A stretch of DNA of 64,000 bases from Trema orientale. Lineage: Eukaryota; Streptophyta; Magnoliopsida; Rosales; Cannabaceae. Positions 23,235 to 35,023 of this stretch are shown one piece after another (position 1 is the stretch's first letter; each line of letters opens with the position of its first letter). Made by a program: the position numbers and the translations under genes. The notes under the pieces are model-generated. The model did no database searches. It saw nothing but the letters and a program-made list of their open reading frames with translations, and was not told where the DNA came from. The DNA lies in the NCBI GenBank assembly GCA_002914845.1, contig JXTC01000012.1:342625-406624 (forward strand). The letters run 5' to 3'.

Positions 23235-25410
23235 TATATTATATGAGCTATGGGACAAGGGAGAGATCGTTGAAATTGGATCCAATGATATTCTTACACA
23301 AGCATTGGGACTCCTGAGCACCGAGGTCGTGTTCGAGGTAAAGGTAAATTTGTAGCACAAAGAGAAGTGTTCAGGAGGCCTGGTGGAGGATTCAGAGAAT
23401 TACAGGAACGCCAATTTCAATATGAAAGACAAAGAGACAAAGTATAGGAGGAAAAAATTAGTAAGTTAGAAAGAATGTACGAAGAACGCCTATACAAGCA
23501 AGAGATTAGATTGCAATAAAGATTTGACAAGTTTCAAAACATGATTTTGAAATCCATCGGTGCACTTGGAAAGAAGAATCCAAAAGCTGGTGTCCATGAG
23601 CCCGAAATTGATATTGAAGATACCAAGATAGATATTGATGATCCCGAAAAGCCTGAATTTTATGCCACGATGCCTGAAGTAGAAGACAATAATGCAACGT
23701 CAATCTTGTTAAAAACTATACTAGTGTAGCTTTTCTATCTCTTTATATGTATATTATATAATTGTACTAATATATTCAATATGCAGTTTACACCGTGTAG
23801 GTTGATTATAGAACCAGATAACGAGATAGTTCCCATTGGTTTCATGGTGAATACTAGAGCAACTACGGTTGACGGGATAAATTTAGGCAAGGATCATATT
23901 CGAATTTCAATCAAAGAGGTGTTCAACAAGAACGCAGTCCTCTCGATTCCCATTCCATCTGTCGATATCTTCTTAGGTATGTCTGTAATTGATACATTAG
24001 TATCTTGGTCTAAGTAATGATGAGATAAATTCTCAAATTTTTGCTCAATTAGTTTAATATAATATACATAATTCTAAGTAATTCTTATGTCTATAGTCAC
24101 GAAGAAAGAAAAATGTGTCACTGGCTCTATCTGCCCATAGAGCCAGTGACTCAACCTCAACAGAAAGAAGCGGTTCCTTCATCATCATCAATTCTAGGCC
24201 TATACATTCGGAGTTACCTACACAAACTCCTTATCTTCTCCCAACATCGAAGTCTTTGTATTCAACAATTTCAAAATTTAATATTAACTTTAATGTTACA
24301 ATACGATAGAATAAGAGATATGCAGGACTGAGGAGCATTAACTTTATGTAGGAATGGAGGACATAATACATTTCTCTCTTCTCCAAGAGATTTGTGCTAT
24401 ATGCATCTCGGTATGTATCAAGTAAGTACACTAATATATATTCTTTTTCTTATATATATTGCATATTTTCTTAATTTATAGTAACATAATATATTTTTAG
24501 TTTCTAATTAGGTAGTTGTATCATGAACTCTTGAGTTTGGAACGATTGTATTTATTTCAATTTGTTGATCCTTCTGTCATATCTAAAGTTCCTGGTGCAA
24601 AGAATGAAAGTCGTCCTCGTGATCTTGCACAAAGACTCCATGTAGCGAGCAAAAGAATGCTATTATTAGCTTCTTATAATCTTGGGTAAATATTATCTTT
24701 CTTTGACTAAAATATTATATGTGTTTGAGTTGTTTATATTCTCTTGTAGTTATAATTGGTTACATTGCTTTGAATAGGCAATATTGGATATTGATGGTGA
24801 TTAATGTAGCCCAAGAAAATATTTCTTTGTTTGACCCACTTAGACAATGACCAAGACAGGATGCCTAAAATTTCGTAAATTGGTTAGTGTAGTTTATAAT
24901 ATAATATAGCTAACATATGTTTATCTAATTATTCCATTAGTAATATGACATGTGTTTTCTTTTAGTGCATTCCAAATATATAATACGGATAAGTAAAAAA
25001 AGGGACAACGACCAAGGTGGTATACAATTAGTGTATGATCTATAATGATTATAATATGTACTAAGTAATCTTTTGATGTTTATATATTTTAACTATGTAT
25101 AGTTCTTATCATAATCATAGTGTCCATCTCAACCCAACTACGTGAAGTGTGACTTTTATGTTTTGCGCATTATGCGAGACTTGGTGAAGGATAATAGTCC
25201 GGTGGATTATATTGGATCAAATGTAAGTATCTTGATACTTTACTTTGTTTGTCTAAAAGTATTTAAGTTCACACATGTACTTAACATTTTTTGTTACTAA
25301 ATTTGATTTGTGTTTATAAACTTATAGTGTCGCAGTCAAGAAATTTATTCAGTGGACGGCATCAATGAAATGCGTGAAGAATGGGTCGTAACCATAATCA
25401 ATCATCTATG
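23235..25410 (+). pseudogene. Second CACTA gene remnant with Ulp1-like protease domain
   Basis: The first part (about 23235-23730) reads LYELWDKGEIVEIGSND, then TPEHRGRVRGKGKF and a coiled-coil-like stretch rich in E, Q and R, as in the second ORF of plant CACTA elements. An exon at 23781-24017 (PCRLIIEPDNEIVPIGFMVN) matches the domain that usually follows. Exons at about 24510-25410 carry the C48/Ulp1 cysteine-protease core: PRDLAQRLHVASKRMLLLAS, QYWILMVINVAQENISLFDP, and CPSQPNYVKCDFYVLRIMRD with the expected catalytic Cys in VKCDFY. The end is EMREEWVVTIINHL followed by a stop near 25410. Several stops and frame changes make it non-functional. The exon limits are only partly clear. Confidence 0.8.
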
Positions 25411-25771
25411 ATTCGTCTCGATTAGTTAGACTATATTCTTGGACTTAGTTATTGGTATAATTCGTCGGAATTATGTTGTATATGTTAGTGATATGCTCAA
25501 GTATTAGGTTATATTTCTAATTCGTTGACTTTATGTATATTAGATAGATTAGTCTAACTTTCAATTAAGTTAATTAAGTTGCAAGCGGTAGTGATATACA
25601 TATATTGTCTTGTATTTGTTTATGTAATAGAACTTTAGTTGTATACATTTATTTGTGAATTTATTTGGATCTGGATATTGTATAAGTTGAATGAGACTGT
25701 TTATACAGGTTTTTATTATGTGGATTTTGTAAATTACCCAGGGGAAGGGAAAAAAATTTCCCCTGGGGTGG

Positions 25772-25999
25772 GCCTTTAACGGCGGTTTCACGTCAATCGC
25801 CGTTAAAATACGCCACACAAAATCAGTTAACAGCGGTTGTGACCACCGTTGAACAGATCAATTACGGCGGTTCCTCTAGAACCGTCGTAATTGATGTGTC
25901 TTTAACGACAATTAATAACCGCCGTTAAAGATGCCGTTTTTAAACGGTAATAATAACCACCATGAAACACCGCCGTGATTGTCTTTTTTTATAGTAGTG
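25772..25999 (+). repeat. Right subterminal repeats and terminus of the CACTA element
   Basis: At least four palindromic or half-palindromic motifs occur in about 200 bp, built on TTAACGGCGGTT / AACCGCCGTTAA: TAACGGCGGTTTC...ATCGCCGTTA, TAACAGCGGTTG...CCACCGTTGA, ATTACGGCGGTTCC...GAACCGTCGTAAT, and ACGACAATTAATAACCGCCG. The element ends in TATAGTAGTG. Confidence 0.8.
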
Positions 26000-26002
26000 G
26001 AT

Positions 26003-26460
26003 GGAACATTATGAGATGTAGTCAAACACAAACATGAGGTTAATTGTAATTTTTTTTTTTTCCAGTTTATAAAAAAAAAAGGAAGGTTTTTTTCCCTTTT
26101 ATATTTCATTAATTGACCCCAATAAAATTGTTCGATTGAGGTCGTGAACTCGTGAACATGCAAGCCAAACAGGATTTTTGGGCACTCTTTTGTAAGTGAA
26201 AGATATAATTATTTATATTTCTCACATGAGCTTTGAAATACGATAGAAAATGTTTAATTTCTTCATAAAAAAATTTGAATAGAGCTGATTACACGTAGTA
26301 CACGCTTCCCCTTATTTTTGCCATCAAAATCTCATTCTCCGGATTAATTATCAATTAATGATCTGGAAAGCAATCAGATGGTTTGTCTTTTTTCTTTTTT
26401 TTTTTTAAAAAAAAATGAAAATCAGAACGCTTTTGTTGACCGTTTAGACATCACAAAAAT
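26003..26460. other. Spacer upstream of the carboxypeptidase pseudogene
   Basis: This is the former promoter side of the pseudogene. T- and A-rich runs occur at about 26047-26085 and 26393-26416. I recognise no gene. Confidence 0.4.
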
Positions 26461-26474
26461 CCTATATATAAGAC
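26461..26474 (+). promoter_or_regulatory. TATA box of the carboxypeptidase-like gene
   Basis: CCTATATATAAGACTA lies about 80 bp upstream of the start codon at 26542, with an A/C-rich leader between, which fits a plant core promoter. Confidence 0.55.
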
Positions 26475-27496
26475 TAGAAACCATCAAACTCAGTCTCAGC
26501 CAAAAAAAGGCCTCTAAATATTTCACCAAAACACAAAAGCAATGATGTCGTTTCCTCAGCTATGTCTAGCCAAAGCATCGATTTGCATGTTACTAATGCA
26601 AACATTGTCGTTTATGATAGTAAATTCCTATCCTTTGGCTGATAAAATCGTCAGATTGCCTGGCCAACCGGAAGTCAGCTTTCAGCAGTTTGGAGGGTAC
26701 ATCACTATTGATGAAAAGCAAGAAAGAGCTCTATTTTACTACTTTGTTGAAGCTGAAAGAGACCCCTTTCTAAGCCCCTTGTTCTATGGCTTAATGGAGG
26801 TACTAGTTTTCTTATTCTACGCTTGTGTATGACTATATCCTAGCTAGAATATCTATTAACTTACGGATCGATATATATTTGGCTGTCCCGATTCGTTGGA
26901 AATCACAATCCACTTTTTAAAATTTGCTCCTGATTATTAGACTTTTTGACAGCTTGATTATTAATTTCTGGGGTAGAATTTAGAAATTATTTGGGGTTAA
27001 GAGAAACTTTATATTTTTAAATACTAATGATAGGACTTAAGAGTATACGCATTTCTGGGAAGAGATGGAAGAATGCGTTGTCTGATAGGAGAGAAAAGAG
27101 ACTAGACTAGAGAAAATGAAAAAAGACTTGTGCTTAATCCAAAAGTATGGTGGAAAAATTTGAGAGTACACGAAGGTAGGAGAGAATTATATTATTGTTC
27201 TCATTTTCAAATCAAAAGTTATATGCTTTCAAAAAAAAAAAAATCAAAAGTTATATATTCGTTTATATGTTTAGAATAATAATTAATTAACTTATCCGAT
27301 TTTGTTTGCCTTCTATTATTTTATTTCTGTTTCTACCTACTTTGCAGGCCCCGGTTGTTCATCTGTTGGACCTGGAGCTTTCACTACACATGTGGTCCTT
27401 TCAAAACTAGTGGACGAGATCTGATTAAGAAGCAATATAGTTGGAACAAAGGTTTTGATCATCACTTGCTAACTACTCAGTAACAATTAAAAAATA

Positions 27497-28054
27497 GGGT
27501 TTTTGACATGATTAGTCCCTGAATTTTTCGATGATTTTTAATATAGCTCCTGAACTTTTTTTTGGCAACTAGAATCCTGAATTTACGATTTTTGACATGA
27601 TTAGTCCCTGAATTTTTTGTTGATTTGCAATATATCTCCTGAACTTTTTTTTTAGCAATTAGGACCCTGAATCCAGGGTTTTTGGCATGATTAGTCCCTA
27701 AATTTTTCGCTGATTTGGAATATATCTCCTGATTTATGTGTAAATTTTTTAAGGGCATAATGGTTATCTCACTTGATTTAGAGATAAAAATAACAAATGG
27801 GAGTTTGGAGGGGAAAAAATTGTTTTGAAATTCAAATTTTTAGACAATTAAAGAATAAATTGCAAATCAACGAAAAATTCAGGGATTAATCATACCAAAA
27901 ACCCTAAATTCAGGGTCCTAATTGCCCAAAAAAAAAAATTCAAGGAATACATTGCAAAAAGTTCTAAATTCAAAGTCCTAATTGCCAAAAAAAAAATTTA
28001 GGAGATACATTGCAAATCATCAAAAAATTCAGGGACTAATTATGCCAAAAATCC
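27497..28054. mobile_element. Mutator-type foldback MITE, family E, in intron 2
   Basis: A 558-bp element in the second intron of the carboxypeptidase pseudogene, with a perfect 9-bp target duplication (taaaaaata, 27488-27496 and 28055-28063). The ends are inverted: GGGTTTTTGACATGATTAG / CTAATTATGCCAAAAATCC. Each arm is itself a tandem repeat of about 90 bp: left-arm units start near 27497, 27587 and 27677, and the right arm has their reverse complements. Confidence 0.92.
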
Positions 28055-28984
28055 TAAAAAATAAATAAAACAAAAACTAACCATTCTTTTTATATTTTGT
28101 CTTTGGTGTAGGTATACATATATATCTGAATTTTAAATTTTACGTATTCATACGGTAACAATGTCCACTTAATAAATTTTTCACTATTATTTGGTTGTCC
28201 TGTATTGGTGCCAAAATACATCCATTTCCACCATTCATGACACTATATGACTGTTCTTAGATTAATTTAAAAAATAATTAATTAACTACTTTGCATGACA
28301 TGGGCTTTTTTTTCCTTTTTTTAAAATGAATATAGACCGGCAAATTGATATGGACTTTTTTTATTTTGTTACAGAAGCCAATATGTTGTCCTTGGATTCC
28401 CCTATAGGAGTTGGTTTTTCTTACACTGCAAATAAATCATTTTATGTCAACGTGAACGATGAAATTACAGGTACTTTTTAACCCTGGTGTAACTTTTCTA
28501 TAAAGTATTTGTTAGCGAAAATATATAATGAACCTTATTCTTTAGATATATATATATATAATCATGTATACAGGTATGAATAAATGTTTTAACATCACCT
28601 ATTCTAAGATGTTCATCAATTATAATTTGAGAGTTTTCATGATTAGATTTACATGTTTTTGACAATTCAATTTTCTTTTGTTAAGCACGAGATAACCTCA
28701 TATTCCTGCAACGCTGGTTTGACAAATTCCCACAATATAAAAACAGAGATTTTTACATTTCTGGCGCGCGAGAGCTACGCAGGTACATTTCACTTTTAAT
28801 TTTTTTTCATTTTTAATATCTATTCTTGTGATTTCGTCTATCAATGTTTACGGATAATATGTTGTGATTATTCCCTTATTTTTATCAAGTATCACTGTTT
28901 TGTGGATGGGGATGAATGAACATGTTTGATATTTAACCCGAAGACACGGATCAGAATATATATATATGTTTTTTTGAAATTTAT

Positions 28985-29225
28985 CAATCCAATAGGTATT
29001 TTTTTTTCACATATTTATAGATTTTTTTTTTAGCTATTGGATCATAATCTAACGGCTACTATGATTTTGGTAGTTAGGAAAAGAATAATAAAAATAAATA
29101 CTAATTATTTGTTTTTCTCTCTCTAATTTTTACTATAAAAAGATGTACATGATCAATTTTAATTGGGCAAAATAATACCTATAAATTAATAAGTAAAAAA
29201 AAAAAAAACTATCTACTGGATTGGT
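28985..29225 (+). mobile_element. MITE family D, copy 2, in intron 4
   Basis: About 240 bp with imperfect inverted ends, ATCAATCCAATAGGTATT on the left and CTATCTACTGGATTGGTG on the right, around T- and A-rich tracts. It matches the reverse complement of 17165-17390. No target duplication could be read with confidence. Confidence 0.55.
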
Positions 29226-32200
29226 GCCCTTTTAAAAAATAAGTTAAAGTATTTAAAACTAAATGGTAGCTAGTAGGCGCAGAATTTTTTGAAAAGAAAA
29301 AGAAGGAACACAAAGAAAAATGTCTAATTTTAGGTAGCTTGTTAAGATATTTCCAATAATTGAGCCACTGGTTAACATTTAATTTCTTAAAAGTAAACCA
29401 TGGGTTTACATATTATGCTTAAATATTTCAATCAAAGTAATCGGCTGTTCAAGGTTCTACACTTTCTCATGAGCACACAACTACAAATCCACTCAAGAAG
29501 TTAGCCTTTTAGAAGGAACCATAAAAAGAGAACCGAAGTCATGACATCTTGAATCAGATATAGATCTTAATATTAGAGTAAAGATTGGACACCAAAATCT
29601 TATATTAATGATGAGACATCATTTTTAACTGCATAATTTTAAATCATTTATTCTTATTTTAAAATAAAAAATAGTTAAAATACACGCTATATCATATAGT
29701 GTAAGAATTTGATGTCAGTGTCAATACTCTTTGACATCGTCATAGATACATACAAGATGAGTCCTTTGATAATAAAATTGAAAACATATAAAGTACGAAC
29801 GTAAATGTTTGTAGTGGCTCGTCCAACATTAAGTGTAAGTCATTATGAAGAAAAGAATACATGATAATCTTATATACATATTCTCCTGAGCATTCTCATT
29901 ATTCTTTTTTCACTATCTATACTTTAATTATGCTCCACACACAGACACAGGTCCCCAAAAGACTAGTCGTACAACTAATTATATAGTATTGTACATATTA
30001 AAATCCTATCGATTATTGAATTGGTTAGTTTAATTATTGGTCCAGCATATTAATAATACAACACTTCATCACGATGTGAACTAATTATGAAAATAGGCTA
30101 GCTCAGAGCTAGATTGGTGAAACCTCTAGCAAAATTCTTGTGATTTTCGTAAGCCTCAATTTTTTTTCTCCTTTGGTTGAAAGAGATTGTATAGGTTTTG
30201 TCTCAAACAAATGGATTTATAACTTTTTTTCTTGTATAATTTTTACGCTAATTCGAACATATTCCCTCTTTTGGAGGAGTATTAATTCAAAATATATATA
30301 TACACATAAAAAAATTAGATAATTAAATTAGCTTATATTTTTTTCTTCTTTCTTTTTTAAGGTCACTATGTGCCACAACTTGCCCAACTCATTGTCGACT
30401 CCAATGTAAATTTCAATCTGAAGGGAATTGCTGTGAGCAGAAACATTCATGATTGATCACATCTATATATATGAATATATATATATTTATCTACATTTAT
30501 ATACACATGTTAATACCATTAAAGATTATATAAATATTCTAATCTTTTCAAATATTTTTTAAAGTAAAATAAGCTGATATAATAAATGTACATATATACT
30601 TATATAATAAATGTACATATATACTTATTGAACTTTTATAATTGCGGATAGGAAATCCACTTCTTGAATTCGACTCCGATGGAAATTCTAAGGGTGATTA
30701 TTTGTGGTCTCACGGGTTGATATCTGATGAATCATACGACCTTCTCACTACGGTCTGTAGTTTTTCTCAAATAATGAGAGAGACCCTTACATTGAAAGGC
30801 AACACGTCTTTCTCTCCAGCTTGCACCCCTGTAGCTAAACAAGTCTTTGAGGAAGTGAATTATCTGATTGATGAATATGATGTTAGCGGAAACTTTTGTA
30901 ATTCAACAGTTAATCAATCAAAGACAAAAATCTACAAAGTCTTAGGAATTCTAGATGAAAAGGTAAGTTAACTACGTGAATATGTATTCGAAACCATATA
31001 TATATAAAACTAGGATGTGTCCAATATGTGAGATATGTGTGCATATATTTATGTATACGTTTAGTATTAATTCACATATATATACAGGCAGCTGCACAGG
31101 GGTATGAAGATTGTTCAGATAAAACGGCATATAATTATTTCAATAGGAAAGATGTACAGAAGGCCCTCCATGTTCGGCTAGTTGGAGTGGTAGAATGGAG
31201 GCCATGTAGCAAGTAAGAATAACTATAACTAATTGACGATATTGCACTTCTTACTTTTGAAGAAACTAATTAGAAGTTATAACTTTCCCCTCTAATGACC
31301 AAAGAAATACATACAAAGGACAAAAAAAAAAAACAAAATGTAGACATTCCACGCATTGTCAAATTTTCATTAATTTTAATTTTTTTTTTTAAATTTCTTG
31401 GGGTCCTAATTAATGTCAATAGAAACAAAAGGAAGATTTTTTTTTTTTTTTTTGGTAATAAAAAAGAAGATATTAAGAGAACGGAAATTATTAGATTGAA
31501 AAATAATTCTACAGTTAATAGAGAGTATTTCTGAACTATCAGATTTACGTGAGAAACTCCAAAACTTATGCATTTATATAATTAATACTACCCTCATGTT
31601 AGATACAGATCTTTATAATTTCCTATTAATCTCAGGGAAAGTGAAGGTTTAATCTTATTTGCACCTTAATTTGTTCTACATTTTCCTTCCCAGGGTTCTG
31701 AAGTATGACAGACGTGAGGTACTAAAACCAACAATTAATATCCTAGGATATCTTCTTAGGTCTGGCATCCGGGCATTGGTATATAGGTACATATATACAT
31801 TTGAGTTTTGATATATATATATATATGTAGGTTCTAGATATACATTTTTCTTTTCATTCGTTATCTAAAATCCAGAGGAGATCTTCACCCTCTTTTTTTT
31901 TTTTTAAATGAAAAATAAAAACTTGACAGTGGAGATCAAGATTCAGTTATCCCATTCATCAGCACTCGAAATCTGGTAGCTGGCTTAGCAAAGGAACTGG
32001 GATTGAATGCAAGTAAACCTTACAGAGCTTGGTTTGAGAGAAAACAAGTGAGTACTGAGTAGTAGATTAATTATCCCAATTTGTTTTTTTCCCCGTTCTG
32101 GAATTCGAATTATTTTCCAATTTTGATTTAACTATGAATCAATTTAGAGAAAATCTGTAGAAACTCCTAATATTTTTATATAGTCCTTAAGCGCGGCATT

Positions 32201-32758
32201 ACCACACGCATACATGTAGATACATACCTAGATCTTAGCCTTATTTGCTTGGCTTTTTAAGGTCAGAATATATATCTATGTATAAATGTATATGCATCCT
32301 AATTTAATTCTATCATGAATTATTCGATTTCTTTTTAGATTGTGATCAAGTTTTATCTGACCAGTAGACTGTATTCACTAATTCAAAACCATGTTAAAAT
32401 AAATAAATACAATAAAATCATAGAAACTTATTGAGGAGTATTGAAACGTGATTAAATAATATGACATAAGATTCTAGTTGGATAAGAATTGTAACACTAA
32501 AATTTGAACTATTGTTACTGTTTAATTGTTATTTTCTCTACATCTCATGGGGATCTATTGTTCATTTTTTTTCTTTTTTATTTTTTAAAAATTGTGTAGG
32601 TTGGTGGATGGACAAAAGTATATGGAAATATATTGGCGTATGCCACCATTAGAGGAGCTTCACACGCAGCTCCATCTACACAACCAGCAAGATCACTATT
32701 ATTGCTCAAGTCGTTTCTTGGAAACACCTCCAGCAGAACCATGAGGAGTGCTGCTTAG

Positions 32759-33011
32759 ACTAAAATTATGAATCGAATAATTAATTTGCATTTAGATTTA
32801 TGTGGTTTTATATATCTATGTTGCAAGACTTTGCTCGAGGCAGGTGCCTTGGACGTGGTATCCAAACTTTAATGCTGATCTTTAATGAATTGAGGTCATT
32901 TATTTACCAAACAGAAGAACTTATAATTTTGTGCACACTATATTTTTAACAATAAAATGGAATAAGGAACACTACGAAAGGATGGCAAAGCGGCTGCAGG
33001 TATACATTAAA
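32759..33011. other. 3' flank of the carboxypeptidase pseudogene
   Basis: This is probably the former 3' untranslated region. AATAAA-like sites occur near 32950 (AATAAAATGG). I see nothing else. Confidence 0.35.
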
Positions 33012-33020
33012 AATAAAAAA

Positions 33021-33360
33021 GGGATAATATCACTTTTATACATTGTATTTTGACACTTTGTTCAATTATTTATATCTTGTGTTCTAGTTATTATAAACAT
33101 TAACCCTTAAATTTAATACTTGTTAAAAATTTATACCATACTAATTTAGAGGAATTAATTTACTAAGATAATTTAAGAAACTTACTCTTCGATCAATTTT
33201 TAGATAGTTTATTTTCAAATTTTTAAATGATATCTTCGTAAATTATCTACTCTAAATTAGTGTCAGGATATAAATTTGTGACAGATTTCAAATCTAAAGG
33301 TCTACAAGGTACAACTTGAACAAATTGTCAAAATACAAAGTATAAAAGTGATATTATCCC
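33021..33360. mobile_element. Mutator-type MITE, family B, copy 2
   Basis: A 340-bp element with inverted ends GGGATAATATCACTTTTATA / TATAAAAGTGATATTATCCC. The flanking 9 bp agree at seven positions (aataaaaaa / gttaaaaaa), weaker than for copy 1. The interior is similar in layout to copy 1 but diverged. Confidence 0.88.
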
Positions 33361-33369
33361 GTTAAAAAA

Positions 33370-34303
33370 AGAAAAAAAAAAAAGAACACACACCTCCCTA
33401 CGCCTATACCATTATTTCGTAACAATCCCAACTACCATGCATATTTGAACACTTTCTAGACAAAGGCAAGGACCAATCAAACAATTTTGTCTAGTAGGGG
33501 CTGAAACTACATTTTTATCTATCTATAAGGACTATTCTCTAATTTTTCTATTTTCAAGGGGGCTTTGCATATACTCTAAGCAAAAAAATATATATATATA
33601 AAGATATGTAAATTTATTAGCCTTTTAAAAGGAAATACAAAATTGAGGGCTTAGGCACAAGTGGCTCCCTGTGGCTTTAAAAAGAGTTGAGGAAACTATT
33701 TAAAAAAAAAGGGGGGCGGGGGGACAAAAAACTACACCAATAAACTCTTCAAATAAGGGGTAGTTTACAGATATATCTCCTGTATTTATTTTTTTTAAAA
33801 AAACTTAATATTTCACCTGTTATGATTGTAATAAAATAAAGTCTAATTTTATCTATCTAACAATTAATTTTGGGAAAAAAAAGTTTAAATTGATGAAAAT
33901 GTTTTAGTGTTTTAAAGTAGAAACTATCTCGAAACAGTTTTTTATTCAACAGAAAATTGTTATCTAACAATTCCAATTTTTTTTTTCAGAAAAAAAAAAG
34001 ACACACAGAATAGATTCCTACTAATTTAGAAGCAATTTTTATTTCGTTAATTAAAATTTTTGTAATATCCTTTGGTTATAGTAGAATTTCGTCACCGTTT
34101 CTGAGATAGAGGGAAGTCAAGCTGAATTACGATAAATTCTAATGTCATTTATGATTCTTTTATTAATTTATATTTTCTTGTAAATTTTATCAATTTAATT
34201 TGGCATTTGGCTTAGCAAGTAATAATTTATGCCTTTGTTGCCATAACAAGTGGTATTAAGAGCTTCAAATTTTTTGTTTTAGTTTTGGGCTTGTTCTTTT
34301 TCA
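33370..34303. other. Intergenic sequence
   Basis: The stretch is AT-rich, with A/G-rich homopolymer runs near 33700-33725. I see no gene. Confidence 0.4.
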
Positions 34304-34312
34304 AATTATTTT

Positions 34313-34714
34313 GGGAAAATTATACCATATACGGTGTTTGAGAAAAAAAATTTGAAAAATACGGTGGTTTTGTGTTTTTTAAGGTGCGGTACGATTTTTA
34401 TTAGAAAAATATTGTTTTTTAAAAAATATTTAGAAGAATACCATTTTTTGAAATAGTAACTAGTTTTTGGTAACTAGTTTTTGGAAACTGGTAACTAGTA
34501 ACCAAAGATATTTATAACTGGTATATAACTAGTAACCAGTAACCAGTTTCCAGAAACTGTAAGTAGTAACTATTTTAAAAATGGTATTTTTCTAAATATT
34601 TTTTAAAAAAGTGATATTTTCCTAATAAAAACCATACGAAAATTTTAAAAAAAGTGTGACTTCCGTATATTTGTAATTGTTTTCAGTTTTTGCAGGTATA
34701 AGTGTTAAAAACCC
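34313..34714. mobile_element. Mutator-type MITE, family C, copy 2
   Basis: A 402-bp element beginning GGGAAAATTATACC and ending GTTAAAAACCC, with a perfect 9-bp target duplication (aattatttt, 34304-34312 and 34715-34723). It carries the same GGTAACTAGT / CCAGTAACCAGTTTCCAG centre as 17763-18161 in the same orientation. Confidence 0.9.
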
Positions 34715-34873
34715 AATTATTTTGGGTTTTTCTTGATTTTATGATGGCAACAAAATGTTCACACGTAGAAATATGTAAGGAATTTTTGGGTTAAGTAGGT
34801 AATTATCACTTTTTTAAATATTTAACTAAATTTACCACCACCATTAAATTTTACCGCTTTTGGGAGGGAATTA

Positions 34874-35023
34874 GTCAAGAATCTGTCAAGAATTCATCAA
34901 GAATGCGTCAAGAATCCATCAAGAATCCGTCAAGATCACCATCGATGTCAAGAATCTGTCAAGAATCCATCAATAATCTATCAAGATTGTCAAGAATTCG
35001 TCAAGAACCTATCAAGAATTCAT
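34874..35023. repeat. 12-bp minisatellite (TCAAGAATCCG type)
   Basis: About twelve units of a 12-bp motif, GTCAAGAATCYR, with small substitutions and one interruption (CACCATCGAT) in the middle. One strand could be read as a repetitive peptide, but no gene signals flank it. Confidence 0.85.

Larger units (their letters stand above)
19076..25999 (+). mobile_element. Full-length, decayed CACTA (En/Spm-type) transposon
   Basis: A 6,924-bp element beginning CACTATAAAAAAGAATG and ending with the reverse complement of CACTACTATAAAAAAAGAC. The 3-bp target duplication is gat (19073-19075 and 26000-26002). Coding remains on the plus strand are a tnp2-type transposase (20415-22904) and a second gene with a Ulp1-like protease domain (23235-25410). 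Both ends carry palindromic subterminal repeats. The gene order and protease fusion are those of autonomous plant CACTA elements, but this copy has many in-frame stops and frame changes and is not expected to be active. Several stops sit where the family has Trp or Gln, as expected from C-to-T decay of methylated DNA. Confidence 0.93.
26542..32758 (+). pseudogene. Serine carboxypeptidase-like (S10) pseudogene, ten exons
   Basis: The intact family makes secreted or vacuolar serine carboxypeptidases; this copy resembles the SCPL45 group. Exons by splice sites and homology: 26542-26799, 27348-27451, 28375-28470, 28686-28782, 30362-30432, 30648-30962, 31088-31212, 31694-31786, 31930-32047, 32600-32758, about 478 codons, near the usual length. 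Visible marks are an N-terminal hydrophobic segment (residues ~10-30), KIVRLPGQPEVSFQQFGGYI, GPGCSSVGPGAF, SPIGVGFSYT, GHYVPQLAQLIVDSN, GNPLLEFDSDGN, SGDQDSVIPFI (catalytic Asp region) and IRGASHAAP (catalytic His). Decay is clear. Exon 1 changes frame near 26768, just before the oxyanion-region motif, and exon 2 near 27390. Exon 4 has four extra bases just before the catalytic GESYAG codons (about 28774). The acceptor of exon 6 reads GG instead of AG (30646-30647). All later exons keep their frames. Introns carry MITEs. Confidence 0.9.

Noticed and set aside
16429-25999. A single larger CACTA element from 16429 to 25999
   Set aside because: The flanks (tgc and gat) do not match. The pair 19076/25999 has matching gat target duplications, so the 16429 end belongs to another copy.
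34874-35023. CRISPR-like array
   Set aside because: Units are contiguous 12-mers without spacers, and this is a plant nuclear genome.
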